Positions 34,401 to 44,495 of a stretch of 64,000 bases of DNA are shown here, in pieces. Each line of letters starts with the position of its first letter. The stretch's first letter is position 1. Under the pieces are notes generated by a model. It ran no database searches. It had not been told where the DNA came from and saw nothing but the letters and a program-made list of their open reading frames with translations. The translations under genes and the position numbers were made by a program. The stretch is from Portulaca oleracea (taxonomy: Eukaryota; Streptophyta; Magnoliopsida; Caryophyllales; Portulacaceae), in the NCBI GenBank assembly GCA_029582165.1, contig CM055870.1:17796332-17860331 (forward strand), given 5' to 3'.

Positions 34401-34706
34401 GAAGTGTGGCACGGAAATGCTGGTTGGGGCTTAGAGATCGGCGGACCAGACTGGTTTTTCGCAGTGAAAAATGTCGCTCTCTTGATTCTTACGTTTCCGA
34501 GCCATATTCTTTTCAACCGGTTTGTATGGAGCTACACGAAGCAGAAAGATAGTTCGCCCTTGCTGATTCTCCCTCTGAATCTGCCAGCCATCATAATCAC
34601 TGATGTGATGAAGATCAAAATATTAGGACTACTGGGAGTTATCTATTCCCTGGCACAATATCTAATTTCGAGACAGCAATACATATCAGGGTTGAAATAC
34701 ATCTAG
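22434..34706 (+). CDS. NEF1: NO EXINE FORMATION 1 (NEF1) membrane protein, 4 coding exons, 1131 aa
   Basis: Coding exons are 22434-23693, 29529-30100, 30198-30417 and 33363-34706. All junctions are GT-AG and keep frame (phases 0, 2, 0). The product starts [14 protein letters not shown] and ends QYISGLKYI; Arabidopsis NEF1 (At5g13390) has near-identical length and conserved blocks such as [43 protein letters not shown] and [17 protein letters not shown]. The protein is almost wholly hydrophobic, with many predicted membrane spans and a Ser/Pro-rich N-terminal tail. In Arabidopsis, loss of NEF1 disturbs tapetal plastid lipids and primexine, giving pollen without exine; molecular activity is unknown. 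A soluble loop in exon 4 (about residues 880-950) carries the RRASVVPAF segment. Introns 1 (5835 bp) and 3 (2945 bp) are filled with LINE and MITE sequence. An (NP)4 stretch near residue 43 is encoded by CCCTAA repeats. Convergent with NPF6.1. Confidence 0.93.
22558..22584 (+). repeat. Telomere-like (CCCTAA)4 run inside NEF1 exon 1
   Basis: About four uninterrupted CCCTAA units, read in frame as Asn-Pro dipeptides. The unit length (6 bp) keeps the frame for any copy number. Canonical plant telomere repeat is the 7-bp CCCTAAA, so this is a 6-bp variant. Confidence 0.8.
24180..25075 (+). mobile_element. LINE (L1-type) 3' fragment A in NEF1 intron 1
   Basis: Degenerate C-terminal LINE ORF2 coding is visible ([20 protein letters not shown]). 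It ends in the motif TTGTAATTGCCCCTTTTATAC...CATTCCCTTGGTGTGC, followed by ATAAAATGAAAAAGAAA. The same 3' tail words recur at 27340-27410 and 29080-29160. No intact ORF. Confidence 0.65.
26080..27420 (+). mobile_element. LINE (L1-type) 3' fragment B in NEF1 intron 1
   Basis: It reads as a broken ORF2 C-terminus: [13 protein letters not shown], then [12 protein letters not shown], later [14 protein letters not shown] and KIPN.RHAWKK, the region of the zinc-binding RT-associated domain (zf-RVT). It ends with TTGTATTTGCCCCTTTTGAACAT...CAATGTCCCTTGATG. Frameshifts and stops throughout. Confidence 0.7.
27700..29160 (+). mobile_element. LINE (L1-type) 3' fragment C in NEF1 intron 1
   Basis: A short clean segment at 27990-28200 reads [20 protein letters not shown], then [15 protein letters not shown], the typical LINE ORF2 C-terminal block. 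It is followed by a frameshifted R/H/DVW region and zf-RVT-like remnants (28570-28740). The tail is TTGTATTTGCCTCTTTGGTACATG...ATCCCCTTGGTGTGAT and then ATTATAAAGGAAAAATTACA. It is the best-preserved of the three sense-strand pieces and ends about 370 bp before NEF1 exon 2. Confidence 0.7.
31062..33002 (-). mobile_element. LINE (L1-type) 3' half in NEF1 intron 3, antisense, split by a MITE
   Basis: On the minus strand it reads from the RT catalytic region ([20 protein letters not shown], near 32960, matching the FADD box with A to E) through [20 protein letters not shown] and [17 protein letters not shown] (about 32530-32380). After the MITE come [20 protein letters not shown] (about 31990) and the zf-RVT domain with [18 protein letters not shown] and [18 protein letters not shown] (about 31620-31480). 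The T-run at 31062-31072 is the complement of its poly(A) tail. Frames are broken several times. Truncated at the 5' side. Confidence 0.82.
32012..32286. mobile_element. Stowaway MITE inserted in the intron-3 LINE
   Basis: TA borders and well-matched inverted ends: CTACCTCCGTCCCATAATAG on the left, TAATATGGGACAGAGGTAG on the right. 275 bp, A/T-rich interior. LINE coding continues on both sides, so the MITE is younger than the LINE. Confidence 0.85.
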
Positions 34707-35002
34707 ACCTGAAAAAACCACTGTACAATACTTTTTTGCAACCTTTTAAATGAGAATTCAGGATTGTCTTCTACTTGTCAATTTCAGTAGAGCAAAGCTT
34801 TATGAGATGTCAGCAATGTACTTTCCAAATGTCTAGTATTTAAAGTGAACATCTGCCTCTCATTTTGCTGCTTAATGTTTGCTTAGCAGCTCGCAGCAGC
34901 CACTACAACAGAACCAATCTTTCAGAGTTGTTTTGGAGTTTCAACCAAGGCTCTGTTTGGTTACTGAAAAATGATACGCAAAGGAAATTTCCCACTTCTT
35001 GC

Positions 35003-35765
35003 TACTCCCTCTATTCCATATTATTTATCACTGAGTTGAAGTATCACTGAGTTGATCTTCAGTCACATTCACCAATATCACTCTTTAACCGACAATTATT
35101 TATGTAATATTTTATTAAAAATTGCAAAATTATATTTTTAGGATAGTATTTTTTTTTTTTAGGAAAATTGGATTCTGGTGATTTTTACTTTTAGTTTTTG
35201 TATGTCAATAGTCCCTTTTTTTTTTTGTATTTTGGTGGTCCTTAAACATGAAAAATTGCATTTTGAATGGGATGCCACTAAGTCAAGGGGCTAATTATTG
35301 TGGATTTTGACTTGCGTTTTTCCAAAATGTAGCTTAGCACAACACTTTTCCATGATAATGTTTGTCCCAACTTTTTCGATTTTGTTTTCTAATTTTTATG
35401 ATTTTCTTCTTTTATTCTTTAAAGTAATCATAATAATTGCTAGGATTATCAAAAAAGTAATTTAAAAACTTTTTAGTAACTACACTAAAAAAATAAGGAG
35501 GTAGATATTTTTTTTATGGAAAATAGGGAGGTGGATTGTTGGCATATAAAAGTTGAAGGTAGTGACCACTAGAATCCAATAATCCTTTTCTTTTCTAATC
35601 TAATGTGAGTAATTTGATATGAAAAAATTATTATATATGCTGAAAAATTAATACTTTGCTTGTAACCTCACACGCATGTAAGCTTGAGCTTGTATCCATT
35701 GCACAATTGGGCTGACAATAACAATCTAAAAAAAAGAAATATTATGGAGTGGACGGAGTGATTTA
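35003..35765. mobile_element. Stowaway-like MITE, enlarged by a nested MITE
   Basis: The left end CTCCCTCTATTCCATATTAT and right end ATATTATGGAGTGGACGGAG (reverse complement CTCCGTCCACTCCATAATAT) are imperfect inverted repeats with TA nearby on both sides. Subtracting the nested element leaves about 340 bp, a more usual Stowaway size. It lies in the NEF1-NPF6.1 convergent spacer. Confidence 0.55.
35161..35586. mobile_element. Nested MITE with GGATTCTRGTG inverted repeats
   Basis: The left end AGGAAAATTGGATTCTGGTG pairs with the reverse complement of the right end, AGGATTATTGGATTCTAGTG. Similarity continues inward for about 50 bp (ACTTTTAG...TTTTGTATGTCAA versus CAACTTTTATATGCCAA). The flanks are T-rich on both sides, so a target duplication cannot be verified. 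Confidence 0.6.
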
Positions 35766-36524
35766 GTAGTACTCTACTATTTTCTCGCTTCATTTTGTCT
35801 GCTGTATCTCCTTTCCACTATTCTCTCAAATTGGGAAGGGAAATTTTCATGATGCTTTCTCTCTAAATTTTGTGTTTCCATTTTCATAAGCCAAATGGAG
35901 GCATGTAATCATTTCAACAAATTTTCTCCTCGTTTTTCAAGAACCAAACAAAGCATAAAGAACAAGCCATTATATAGTGGGGAAATGTGGGCAAAAACAC
36001 CATATTTACAAGAAAACAAAGGAGCAATAATTATAAACTTGAAATTGCTTGGGTTTGTTTTTTTCATTCAATAGTTGACTTGATAATTATATGGGCAGAA
36101 ATCCAATAGTCCAGAACGACAGGATACAATAATTCGGCGACTAGTTTAAATTAGCTACCAGATCAATATAGCCAGTGCAAAAATGTAAATAACCTCAATC
36201 AACCAAGAATATCACCATGATACATTCTAATGTTGATTCTCAGCTTTTTCACTCCTTCAAATCTTTTTCAGTATGTTTCACTGCTGCTTCCTTGTTCAAC
36301 GCATTAGAGTATGGTGCTTCTGACAGATATTTAACATATGACAGCAGGACAACAACAGACCAATTAATGTTTCCTTTTTCCCTTATGGGGTAAGAAATCG
36401 ATGTTTGTATTTGTATAGCATGAATTACTCATCACCTGGAGATGTAACATGTTGGAGTTTGATTGCACAAGTCAATCTGATTTGACTAAGAATTACTAAT
36501 ATATAGCAGCAATTCTATATACCA

Positions 36525-39504
36525 TCATCCTATCTGGGCTGCTGCCCTATACTTGTATTTATGAGCCGCATAAAGAAACCCACCAAAATTGATGACCGCA
36601 AGTACCGTTAGAAGCCAGTAAAAGTAATCAAATCGACCAGTATTGATGTTCTGAGACAACCAGGAAGGCCTCAGTAGCTCATCAGTTGCCGAGCCTCCTC
36701 CTCCTCCTCCTCCTGTGGCAGCCTTGATGATGTCGTTGAGAATGCTCGCTGCAAAGCACCCCAGCCCCCCGGCCACAGCTGCATACGCCGATCCTATGCT
36801 TTTCATGGCATCCGGGGCTTCCTCATACAGGAATTCCAGCAACCCCACGATGCAGAACACCTCGGCAATGCCTATGAGGCAGTACTGAATCAGCAGCCAA
36901 AACGCGCTCAGATCAGGCATTGGGCTCAGAAAGCTTGCCTCGTACCCGTGTTTTATGGCGTAGTTTCTCCTGAACCTCTCGAAAACCCCAGCCCATGCTA
37001 CTGACAGAATAGAGATTCCGAGGCCAATGCCAACCCTCTGCAGCTGAGAGGCCCCGTGAGGGTGTCTTGTGATGTAGCGTGAGATGGGGACGAAGATGTA
37101 GTAGTAAAGAGAGAGCACCAGGAATATGCTCAGGGCTGGGAACACCGGCATGCAGGTAACTGGGACTTTCAGGTGGCCTATGTGGGTGTTCAGTGTGTAG
37201 GCTTGCTGTACTGACAATGTCAGAAACTCTGTTAGAATCAGGTTCAGCATGATGGTGCAAGCTGGGACTGGAAGCAGTTTTATCAGGATTTTCACTTCTT
37301 CTACTTGGGTTACTGTGCAGAGCCTCCAAGGGCTTGGATCGAGACCGTCTTCCTTCAGTTGCAGCGCTGCTTTGTCCAAACATCTGCAAGTACGACAAAC
37401 AAAAGTACAATTAAAGTATTTTAGCATACTAGAGCCTAACAATCAATCAATTCAAACAATTTCGGGCCTCCAACCATCAGCTTAAGCTTTTGGTTGAATT
37501 GGTTCTTGCACATGGTATCATATCAGAGTCTCTTCTGAGCAAGAGGTCTTGGGTTGAGTATTCACGTGAGGATGCATGTTAGACCATAAGCTTTTGGTTA
37601 AGTTGGGCCATGCACATTCACCTCACAACAAGGCTTATTCTGCATAGATTGACTTGGCACAAGTTGATTGTTGGTCAAATAAACATGTTTGGCAAACAAA
37701 AGTGAAGTTGCACCCTTGCAGGAACATTCAAGCCAGGTTCAATCTATGTCATGAGGTCATTTCGGTTTAGGTCAAAATTTAGGTTGGCTTTATCTTGATA
37801 AAGACATGAAATATACATTTCATCTGACTTTCACAGTGTACCTGAAGTCATCAGTGTGCGCAATTTTCGCACTCCCTTGAATAGCAGATCTCTTTCCGGG
37901 CAGCTCGTAGAGACCCACCATCTCACTGCTGGAAAAGGGAGCATTTCTTTTGCGAAAGGCTGCAACGAGAACTTGTGCAACACGCGTTAAAGGGCTTCCA
38001 CCAGGCAACCTATGACGGTAAGTGGGGGTGCCAATAAAAAAGAGGATATTAGATAAGCCCATGCCAAGGGCTAAAGATCCAAATGCAGATCCCCAACCAT
38101 GCTGCATTTGTATGTAGACGACTGCAGTAAATGCAATAATGGCCCCGACAGTAACAGACAGATAGAAGACATTGAAGAACTTGTCTAGGTGAGCCTTGTA
38201 GTCTCTGCTCCTTTCGTCAAATTGATCAGCACCGAATGAAGACACACACGGCCTTATGCCTGCTGCTCCAAACCCAGTTATGTAGAGAACTACGTAGAGG
38301 TATACCATTTGCCATTGTTTTGCAGGTTCACAGCTTCCCAGAAGTATTGCAATCTGGTCACAGTTCTCTTGGTTTGGCACGAATGATTTCAACGTTGCAC
38401 AGAGGGTTATCCCTATCAACCCCTTCCAAACCATGCAAACGGTGTTAGCAAGAATTACTCAGAACATATACATGTGCACCGGTGTATATGTATGTGTGTG
38501 TGTGTCTATACACATATTTATAAGGGTTGATGTTATTTGATGGTATGTTTGGTAGAATCCTAGAAACTTGTACATATTTGACTTACATTATGAAATTATG
38601 GGAGATGGGAAGGTGTGTAGGAAGTTTTAGAGTGTTTAATTGAAGCTGTAATTTCCTAGTACTTGGAGAAAATGTCTAAAATGTTAGAGCACCTTTTTTT
38701 TTTGCAAATTTCAGCATTAAGAGGTATTTGGGAAATTCCACGAAATATGAATTCTAACCATAGATGGTGAAAAGATTCATGTAAGTTGGAGTTGGACTAT
38801 GAAACTATGGATCCCACAAAAAAGATTTCCCACCCAACAAACAGAACCAAAAAGTTAGGAATTTTGGTAAAGTTTTCCCCAGGAAAAAAATGCTAACCAA
38901 ACACTACTCCATTATATTTCATATCAAAATGTCTGAACAGAGAGAAGGAAAGTGTTGGTTTATAGGGAGGATGAAGAGTGGTTACCAGTAGATAGATAGT
39001 AGTAAAAATTGCAATGGTCCAATACCGACCAAGATAAGCATCAGCAAGAAACCCACCAAAAACAGAGGACGCCTGTGATATACCCAAGAAATTATTAACA
39101 GCATTTGCTGAAGTAGAGAAAGGTCTATGCATGACATAGAACATAAAAGCCACCATGTTGACAGACAGCCCAAAGTAAGCCATTCTCTCAGCCATTTCAT
39201 TTCCTGCCCACCAAATCAAACAGAATATCACACCACATCACATGCTATGCTATGCTTCACCAAAAAGTAATGATTTTGGAAAATTACCAAAGATGAAGAA
39301 GGCTGCTACCCAGCCACCAGTCTTAGACAGATCAGACTCAGACATTGGCTTCCTGTGAATGTTAACAGGTGTACTTCCTACAGTGTAACCCCCACCAAGT
39401 GCTCTTCTTCTGTCATCTGACTCCATGAAATGCAGTACAAGCTTCTTCCTTGGAGTTCCCAGCCTCACTACTTCTGGGGACTTCATTGTTTCTCTGCTCC
39501 CCAT
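36525..39504 (-). CDS. NPF6.1: NRT1/PTR family (NPF) proton-coupled transporter, NPF6.1 orthologue, 4 exons, 624 aa
   Basis: Minus-strand exons are 39504-39288, 39203-38986, 38422-37842 and 37383-36525, all GT-AG and in frame. The 624-aa product starts MGSRETMKSPEVVRLG. The ExxER proton-coupling motif (EMAER) opens TM1, followed by ANAVNNFLGISQASSVFGGF, AAGIRPCVSSFGADQFDE, a cytosolic loop (LPGGSPLTRVAQVLVAAFRK) and CTVTQVEEVKILIKLLPV; the LSVQQAYTLNTHI and LIQYCLIGIAEVFCIVGLLE blocks mark TM7 and TM10. These fit the 12-TM POT/NPF fold; length and sequence agree with Arabidopsis NPF6.1 (At5g13400), next to NEF1 there too. NPF6 relatives (NRT1.1, NRT1.4) carry nitrate; the NPF6.1 substrate is not established to my knowledge. 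Seven consecutive Gly, encoded by a GGA repeat (36694-36714), sit in the last loop. The first ATG of the ORF is used. Confidence 0.93.
37487..37640. repeat. Short interspersed repeat in NPF6.1 intron 3
   Basis: Two copies of AAGCTTTTGGTTRAATTGG (near 37487 and 37589) bracket a tRNA-like stretch (GGTCTTGGGTTGAGTATTC). The layout resembles a small tRNA-related repeat or a retroelement fragment. Classification uncertain. Confidence 0.35.
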
Positions 39505-39666
39505 CTTTGCTGTTTGTTGATTAGGTGTAAGAGGAGGTGTAATTGAATAAATAAGAGAGGAAAAGGATTTATGTTGAGAGATGGTAGATGGGGTTGAGTG
39601 TTGTCAGAATCACAGAAGCAGAGTCATGGTGGGTGTAGGGTATAAGCCATGAGGGCAGTATCACTA

Positions 39667-39689
39667 ATGAATGAATGAATGAATGAATG
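39667..39689 (+). repeat. (GAAT)n microsatellite upstream of NPF6.1
   Basis: About five tandem tetranucleotide units (AATGAATGAATG...), roughly 170 bp upstream of the NPF6.1 start codon on its 5' side. Confidence 0.8.
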
Positions 39690-39978
39690 CCGGATAATGA
39701 ATTCAATTGGCCGAGAAGTTAGTTGGACGTTCGATAGTAGCAATCACTAATAGCATGTGTCAGTACTCGGTACCAATTAGCAAGTACCAGGCTCGCTACA
39801 GTAGTATTTTATTTAGGGTATTGCTTTACGCCGCCCCCCTTTTTACTAATGTCGCCCCCCCAAAAGACGTTTTTGCCCTTAATATATTTCAACCACCTTC
39901 TCTCTAACTCACATCCTCTCACTCTCCTCTCAAATTCTCTCTCTAAAATTTTGATTTGTTTTTGAAATTTAACCTAAA

Positions 39979-41706
39979 ATGTCAATAGAAGGTGGTAATT
40001 CAAGTGAAGAACAAGAGGTTAGTTTGTAAATTTTAATTCTAAAAAAAAAATTAAGACGAAAAATTTTTCCGAAAAAATTGGGGCCGCGAGATCCGGCCGA
40101 GCCGCTGCTCGCCGGCGAAACGCGTGCGACAGCGCGGTACATCACCGCACGATCCGCACGGCAGAGCCGCGGCTCCGCCGGGATCTGGGCGCGGCAGCCC
40201 CATTTTTTCCGGAAAAATTTTTCGTCTTAATTTTTTTTAAAATTTTTATAAAATGTTAATATTATTGTTTATGTAAAAAATATTATTTATTTATTTATGT
40301 TAATATTATTAAGGTAATAAATGTCGTTAATTATAATTGTTATGTAAATTTTGTTAAAACATATTATTATAAATAAGTTGTTTAGAAGTATTGTTATTAT
40401 TATTATATTATGCTAATTATTATTGTTAATATTGTTATTTAAATAAAATTTTTATTAATATAATTAATGTTATTAATTATAATTATTATGTTAATTATGT
40501 TTAAATTATGTTAATTAATATTATTAATACAAGTTGTTTATAAGTGTTGTTGATATTATTAACAATATTAGTAAATGTTGTTAAAAGTATTATTTATTTA
40601 TTTAAAATAATATCATTATGGTAAATAATGTTGTTAATTGTTATTATTATGTTAATTATGTTACAATTTTTTATTTTTTTATAATATTATTATTATGATA
40701 ATTAATATTAGAATTGTATGTTATTTATTAATGTTGAAGCTACTAACATTATTATTACAATTAGTATCCCATTATTATTAGTATATTAATAATAATTGTT
40801 TTTATTGTTTGAAGGTTTTTGGAGGACTTTGGGGGATGATTGATTACTCCTCCCATTTTGTAACGCAAAATGTGTTCGAGAGTATTGAAGCATTGCAAGA
40901 ATGGGCCAATGGAGTAGCTGCGGCAATCGGTTTTAGGTTTGTACGGGCTTCGTACAAGAGAAAAGATGTCGATAGTCCGTTAAGGTGTTATTTGAAGTGT
41001 TGGAGGTACGGAAAGTATCGCGGCAAATTGAACGATCTAGATGATGCGGCTCGTCGGAGTACGTCAACGAAGGCGTGCCAATGTAAATTCGCCATTGTTG
41101 CGTGGACTCGCAACTAAACGGAATGGCGAGTTAGAGTGTGCGACGGTGACCGGGGGAAGCACAATCATGCCTTCATCGTGTACGAGGAAGGGCATCGTCA
41201 CGGACATCCATTAACCTCTGAAATGAAAGAACATGTCCGGGATATGACCAACACGGGGTGCACACCGGCGACGATACAAACGTCGTTGAAGATTAGGTTC
41301 CCCGCCTCTACGATAAACGTGAAGCAAGTATACAACGAGCGGGCAAAGATGCGCACTGAGGAATTGGATAGTAGGACGGCTGCGGGACAATGCTTGCGCG
41401 TGGCGAAACTCGGCGGGTACGTCTCTTTTGTCGATTATGATGACGATGGCGAGCTTCGTCAGATTTTTTTATGTCATCCTTACTCGTTGAAGTTGCTACG
41501 TACGTACCCAAATGTCATTCTCATTGATACAACGTACAAGACTAACAAGGCAAAGTGGCCTTTATGTGAGCTCGTAGGCATGACACCGACAAACCGCAAC
41601 TTCCAGATTGCTTACTCGTTCATGCGGGACGAGAAGATGGAATCTTATGAGTGGCTATTGTGGAGAGTGTATGAATTGTTGGGTACCGATGTAATTCATG
41701 AGCACT
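39979..41706 (+). pseudogene. MULE transposase (MuDR/FAR1-like), stop-interrupted and truncated
   Basis: A probable first exon (39979-40017, MSIEGGNSSEEQE) has a GTTAGT donor; the second exon opens at 40815 (AAG|GTT TTT GGA) in phase. The N-terminal zinc-binding region shows LRCYLKCWRYGK, KACQCKFAIV and GKHNHAF (C..C..HxH, WRKY/GCM1-fold type). Next come VRDMTNTGCTPATIQTSLK and the MULE transposase core start, YPNVILIDTTYKTNKAKWPL, whose D is the first catalytic aspartate. An in-frame TAA at 41115-41117 interrupts the zinc region. Coding stops at 41706 after MRDEKMESYEWLLWRVYELL; the second Asp and the Glu of the DDE triad are absent. The gene is therefore dead. Confidence 0.85.
40041..40240. 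repeat. Inverted repeat enclosing a GC-rich island, left end of the MULE
   Basis: Arms TTAAGACGAAAAATTTTTCC (left) and GGAAAAATTTTTCGTCTTAA (right) are near-perfect complements extending over about 32 bp. The core (40081-40199) is C/G-rich with many CpG (CCGGCCGAGCCGCTGCTCGC and similar), inside an otherwise A/T-rich intron of the transposase gene. Confidence 0.8.
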
Positions 41707-41714
41707 GAGTTGCG

Positions 41715-42078
41715 GGCGAGTGAAAATGCATATGTTACTGCGTTTTCTAACAGCAACGAGATGTTCCTTGAGACACACGCAAGGATTCACGGCCACTTGG
41801 CTGGGCCAGCGCCGTACGAACATTGGATGTCGGCTCCAAATGACTTATTTCCAGCTGCGACAGCGATGAATATGATGTGGATCTTCTTGTCAATACCTCC
41901 TGGTCCACGATCGCAGACAGCTGAACTATGCATATCAATATTACCCATAAGAGGAGGGCCTAGACTTACGGCACCTGCGAAAGTTCAGGGAATTGTGCGA
42001 TACAATAACCACTTCATGCTTATCCATTTACGGATGATCGCCTCTACCGCCGATTCATATTGGATGGCGAACGACTAG
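41715..42078 (+). pseudogene. OTU-like protease domain remnant within the MULE
   Basis: Across two frames the segment reads RIHGHLAGPAPYEHWMSAPNDLFPAATAMN and later NNHFMLIHLR. This resembles the C-terminal part (WM..P....IA...N...FLS, then N-H-F) of the OTU-like domains found fused to or downstream of FAR1/MULE transposases in plants. The NHF histidine would be the catalytic one. No catalytic cysteine region is visible, and frameshifts are present. The family call is inference. Confidence 0.45.
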
Positions 42079-42402
42079 AGACATAACTGCTCAGGTTGGG
42101 ATGAGCCTTTCCAGGCTCGTATTGATAGATGGCAGGTTATTAGGGCCGCTCAACGCCAATGATTGTTGTAGTTGTACCGTTGTATATATATGAATTGCTA
42201 ATTATATTTATATTGAAAATGATGCATTTAATTGAAACGTTATCGGCAAACAAAACATAAATTGTCGCTTAGTTTAGGGTACAATAAAAACACAATAAAA
42301 ACACAAATTAAAAACTAAACGTTAATCGCTTAATTAGTTCAACACAAATTAACACTTAGTTTAGGGTACAATAAAAACAATGAAATTAAACAACACAATC
42401 TA

Positions 42403-44381
42403 CTATTCCTCATCATCGTCTTCCGCCTGGGGGACTTCAATATGCATCTGATGGCACCAACACCCGTGCAAATCGACCATCTCATCGTACCAAGCACGAT
42501 TAATTGTCGCTGTCTCATCGTCCGCTTGGAACTGATGCCTCCCTCGTTGAACTAATGATGCCCATGTATAGGCTCACTTTTATAAAAAAAAAATACAAAA
42601 TAATGCGATCAGACCAATAAAAAATAAAACACAAAATATTTAATTATGATGAGGGTTTAAGTGTACCTGTTCGTGTGTCGGAAGGTCCTCGACTGTCGAT
42701 TGGCTTGCGGAGGCATTGTTATTCAAAAATTTGTGTGAATGTGCCGCATACCAGTCGTTATGGCGACATCCGATTCCCACGGCACTTGTTTCATGCGGGG
42801 CACATCACGCCCGACATTTTGTTGTATATGGAAACCCCGCGTACCGTGACGTTAGCATCCACAATTCCAATTTGTAGGGGCCTTCACGGTCGGTCGCTCT
42901 TTGGGACCGATAATCGCCGTAGGATATGTTGTAGGTGCCCTAATCGCCGAACGACGCGATCGGGCATGTCATTTCGATGATGTCGTATGCACGAATGCCT
43001 CATCAGTACAACGCCCCGCTATATGACTTGTACGGGCAGACCGCACGGGCCCAACTCACACGATCCGGTGTCAACGCATCCAAGGAGGCCCGAACTTGGT
43101 GGCGGCGGATGGGGACCACCGCCGCCCGAGGCCCATTAATGGCGCCGCTCGCGTGTGGCCTAAAATCGTGAAAGTACTCGTAGATCCGTGCCCGCAGCAG
43201 GTCAAACACCCGCCATCTTGGTCGCCCTACCGCCGCCATCCCTAATCGGGCGGTAAAGGAACGCCAAGGTCACCGCCCCAAGCAATGCGATCAACGATAA
43301 CATCGCTAGGCCACGGATGCGGCCTAATTCTATCCTCGATTTGTCCACGAGGATAGTGTTTCCGAGCATGCTCAACAACCACGCCCGTATCCTATGGGAA
43401 TGGAAAACCGGTCGATAAACTAATCGACCTCAAATGGGAGTCGACTATGCCACCCTTATCATAAATGCTATCACCTTCACCCGCCATTCCTTTTTCAAAA
43501 ATCACGCACGCATCGGTTAACGACTTCCCGAGGAAGTCCTTCGCATCAAGCCATCAACCGAAGACCCAATATATGTTGCACATCATGCAACATGATCGCC
43601 ATTTCACCAAAGGGAAGGTGAAATGTGTTTCCGGGTTGCCACCTCTCAACGAACGCCGAGATCAACGCCGAGTCGATGTGGTCGACATCAACTCCAAATT
43701 GGTTATTTGGATTCTTCCTGCGTACCTGGCATTCAGTTCCAACTTGTCGGTATCGACCACAACTCCTCAACGCATTCTTCTTCAAGCAATCAAGGACAAC
43801 ACGAGGCTTAACGCCGTGACCCTCCCATATTACCCGAGCAATGACCTCCAAAGCTCGGTATTAATGAGGGAATTGCAGGTCCCCCGGGAACGTTACCACC
43901 AATCTTCCAGGAATTGTCGCCGCTTCGCTCTTCGATATTGCGCATCGACCTGACCACATTACCACAGCGTAATCGCTTCCCCGCCACCTCGCCGAATTAG
44001 TGGCAAACTTCACTACCAATCCCTCATCGGCATGAAACCTGATGGCCTGTAACCTGGCCCAGTAGTCGTAAAATTGGCGATGGAGGTCGGGATCATCTGC
44101 ATCTCGGGCTCCCCTGTCTCATCGTCCCCCGACTCCGATGTTGTAGAGCCGCTAGACTCATCCATGGCCTGGTTGAGATGGTCAACGAAATCTCGTGTTG
44201 CCTGACTACCCATGTCCCCTGGCCGCCCCCATCGCATCACCGTGATCACTGCACGACCAGCACGGCGAGTTGACGCAGTCACATTGCGTCTGTGGGGGTC
44301 CCCAGACTCACCCCCCCTCCAACCACTCACAAGTCGATTCGCCCGGTCCAGAAACCCTCGGCCCTTGCCCTTCCCTACCAT
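42403..44381 (-). pseudogene. Plant Mobile Domain (PMD, MAIN-like) protein carried antisense in the MULE
   Basis: Minus-strand coding begins MVGKGKGRGFLDRANRL at 44381. The diagnostic PMD core lies at 43851-43546 (SALISAFVERWQPGNTFHLP, then FGEMAIMLHDVQHILGLRL). C-terminal PMD-like segments follow (RPRWRVFDLLRARIYEYF; VSWARAVCPYK-YSGALY). The final acidic tail (VPQAEDDDEE, stop at 42403-42405) lies beyond a probable intron (donor GAACAG|GTACAC at about 42664). Several frameshifts and stops separate the pieces. PMD proteins of the host (MAIN, MAIL1) act in silencing and meristem maintenance; related C-type PMDs occur inside transposons, as seen here. Not functional as it stands. Confidence 0.75.
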
Positions 44382-44495
44382 TTTAGATCACCTGCAAAAT
44401 GAAGACATACATAACATCCTAATCATTTAAGTCGCAAGAATATGCGCAAATGGGTTAACGTGTGTTGGTTAACTAAGTCGTGTCACGAGGCAAGA

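Noticed and set aside
33824..34516. 230-codon open frame on the minus strand
   Set aside because: It is the antisense shadow of NEF1 exon 4, which is conserved on the + strand.
36913..37410. 165-codon frame overlapping NPF6.1 exon 4
   Set aside because: Alternative frame of the same strand; the conserved NPF sequence uses the other frame.
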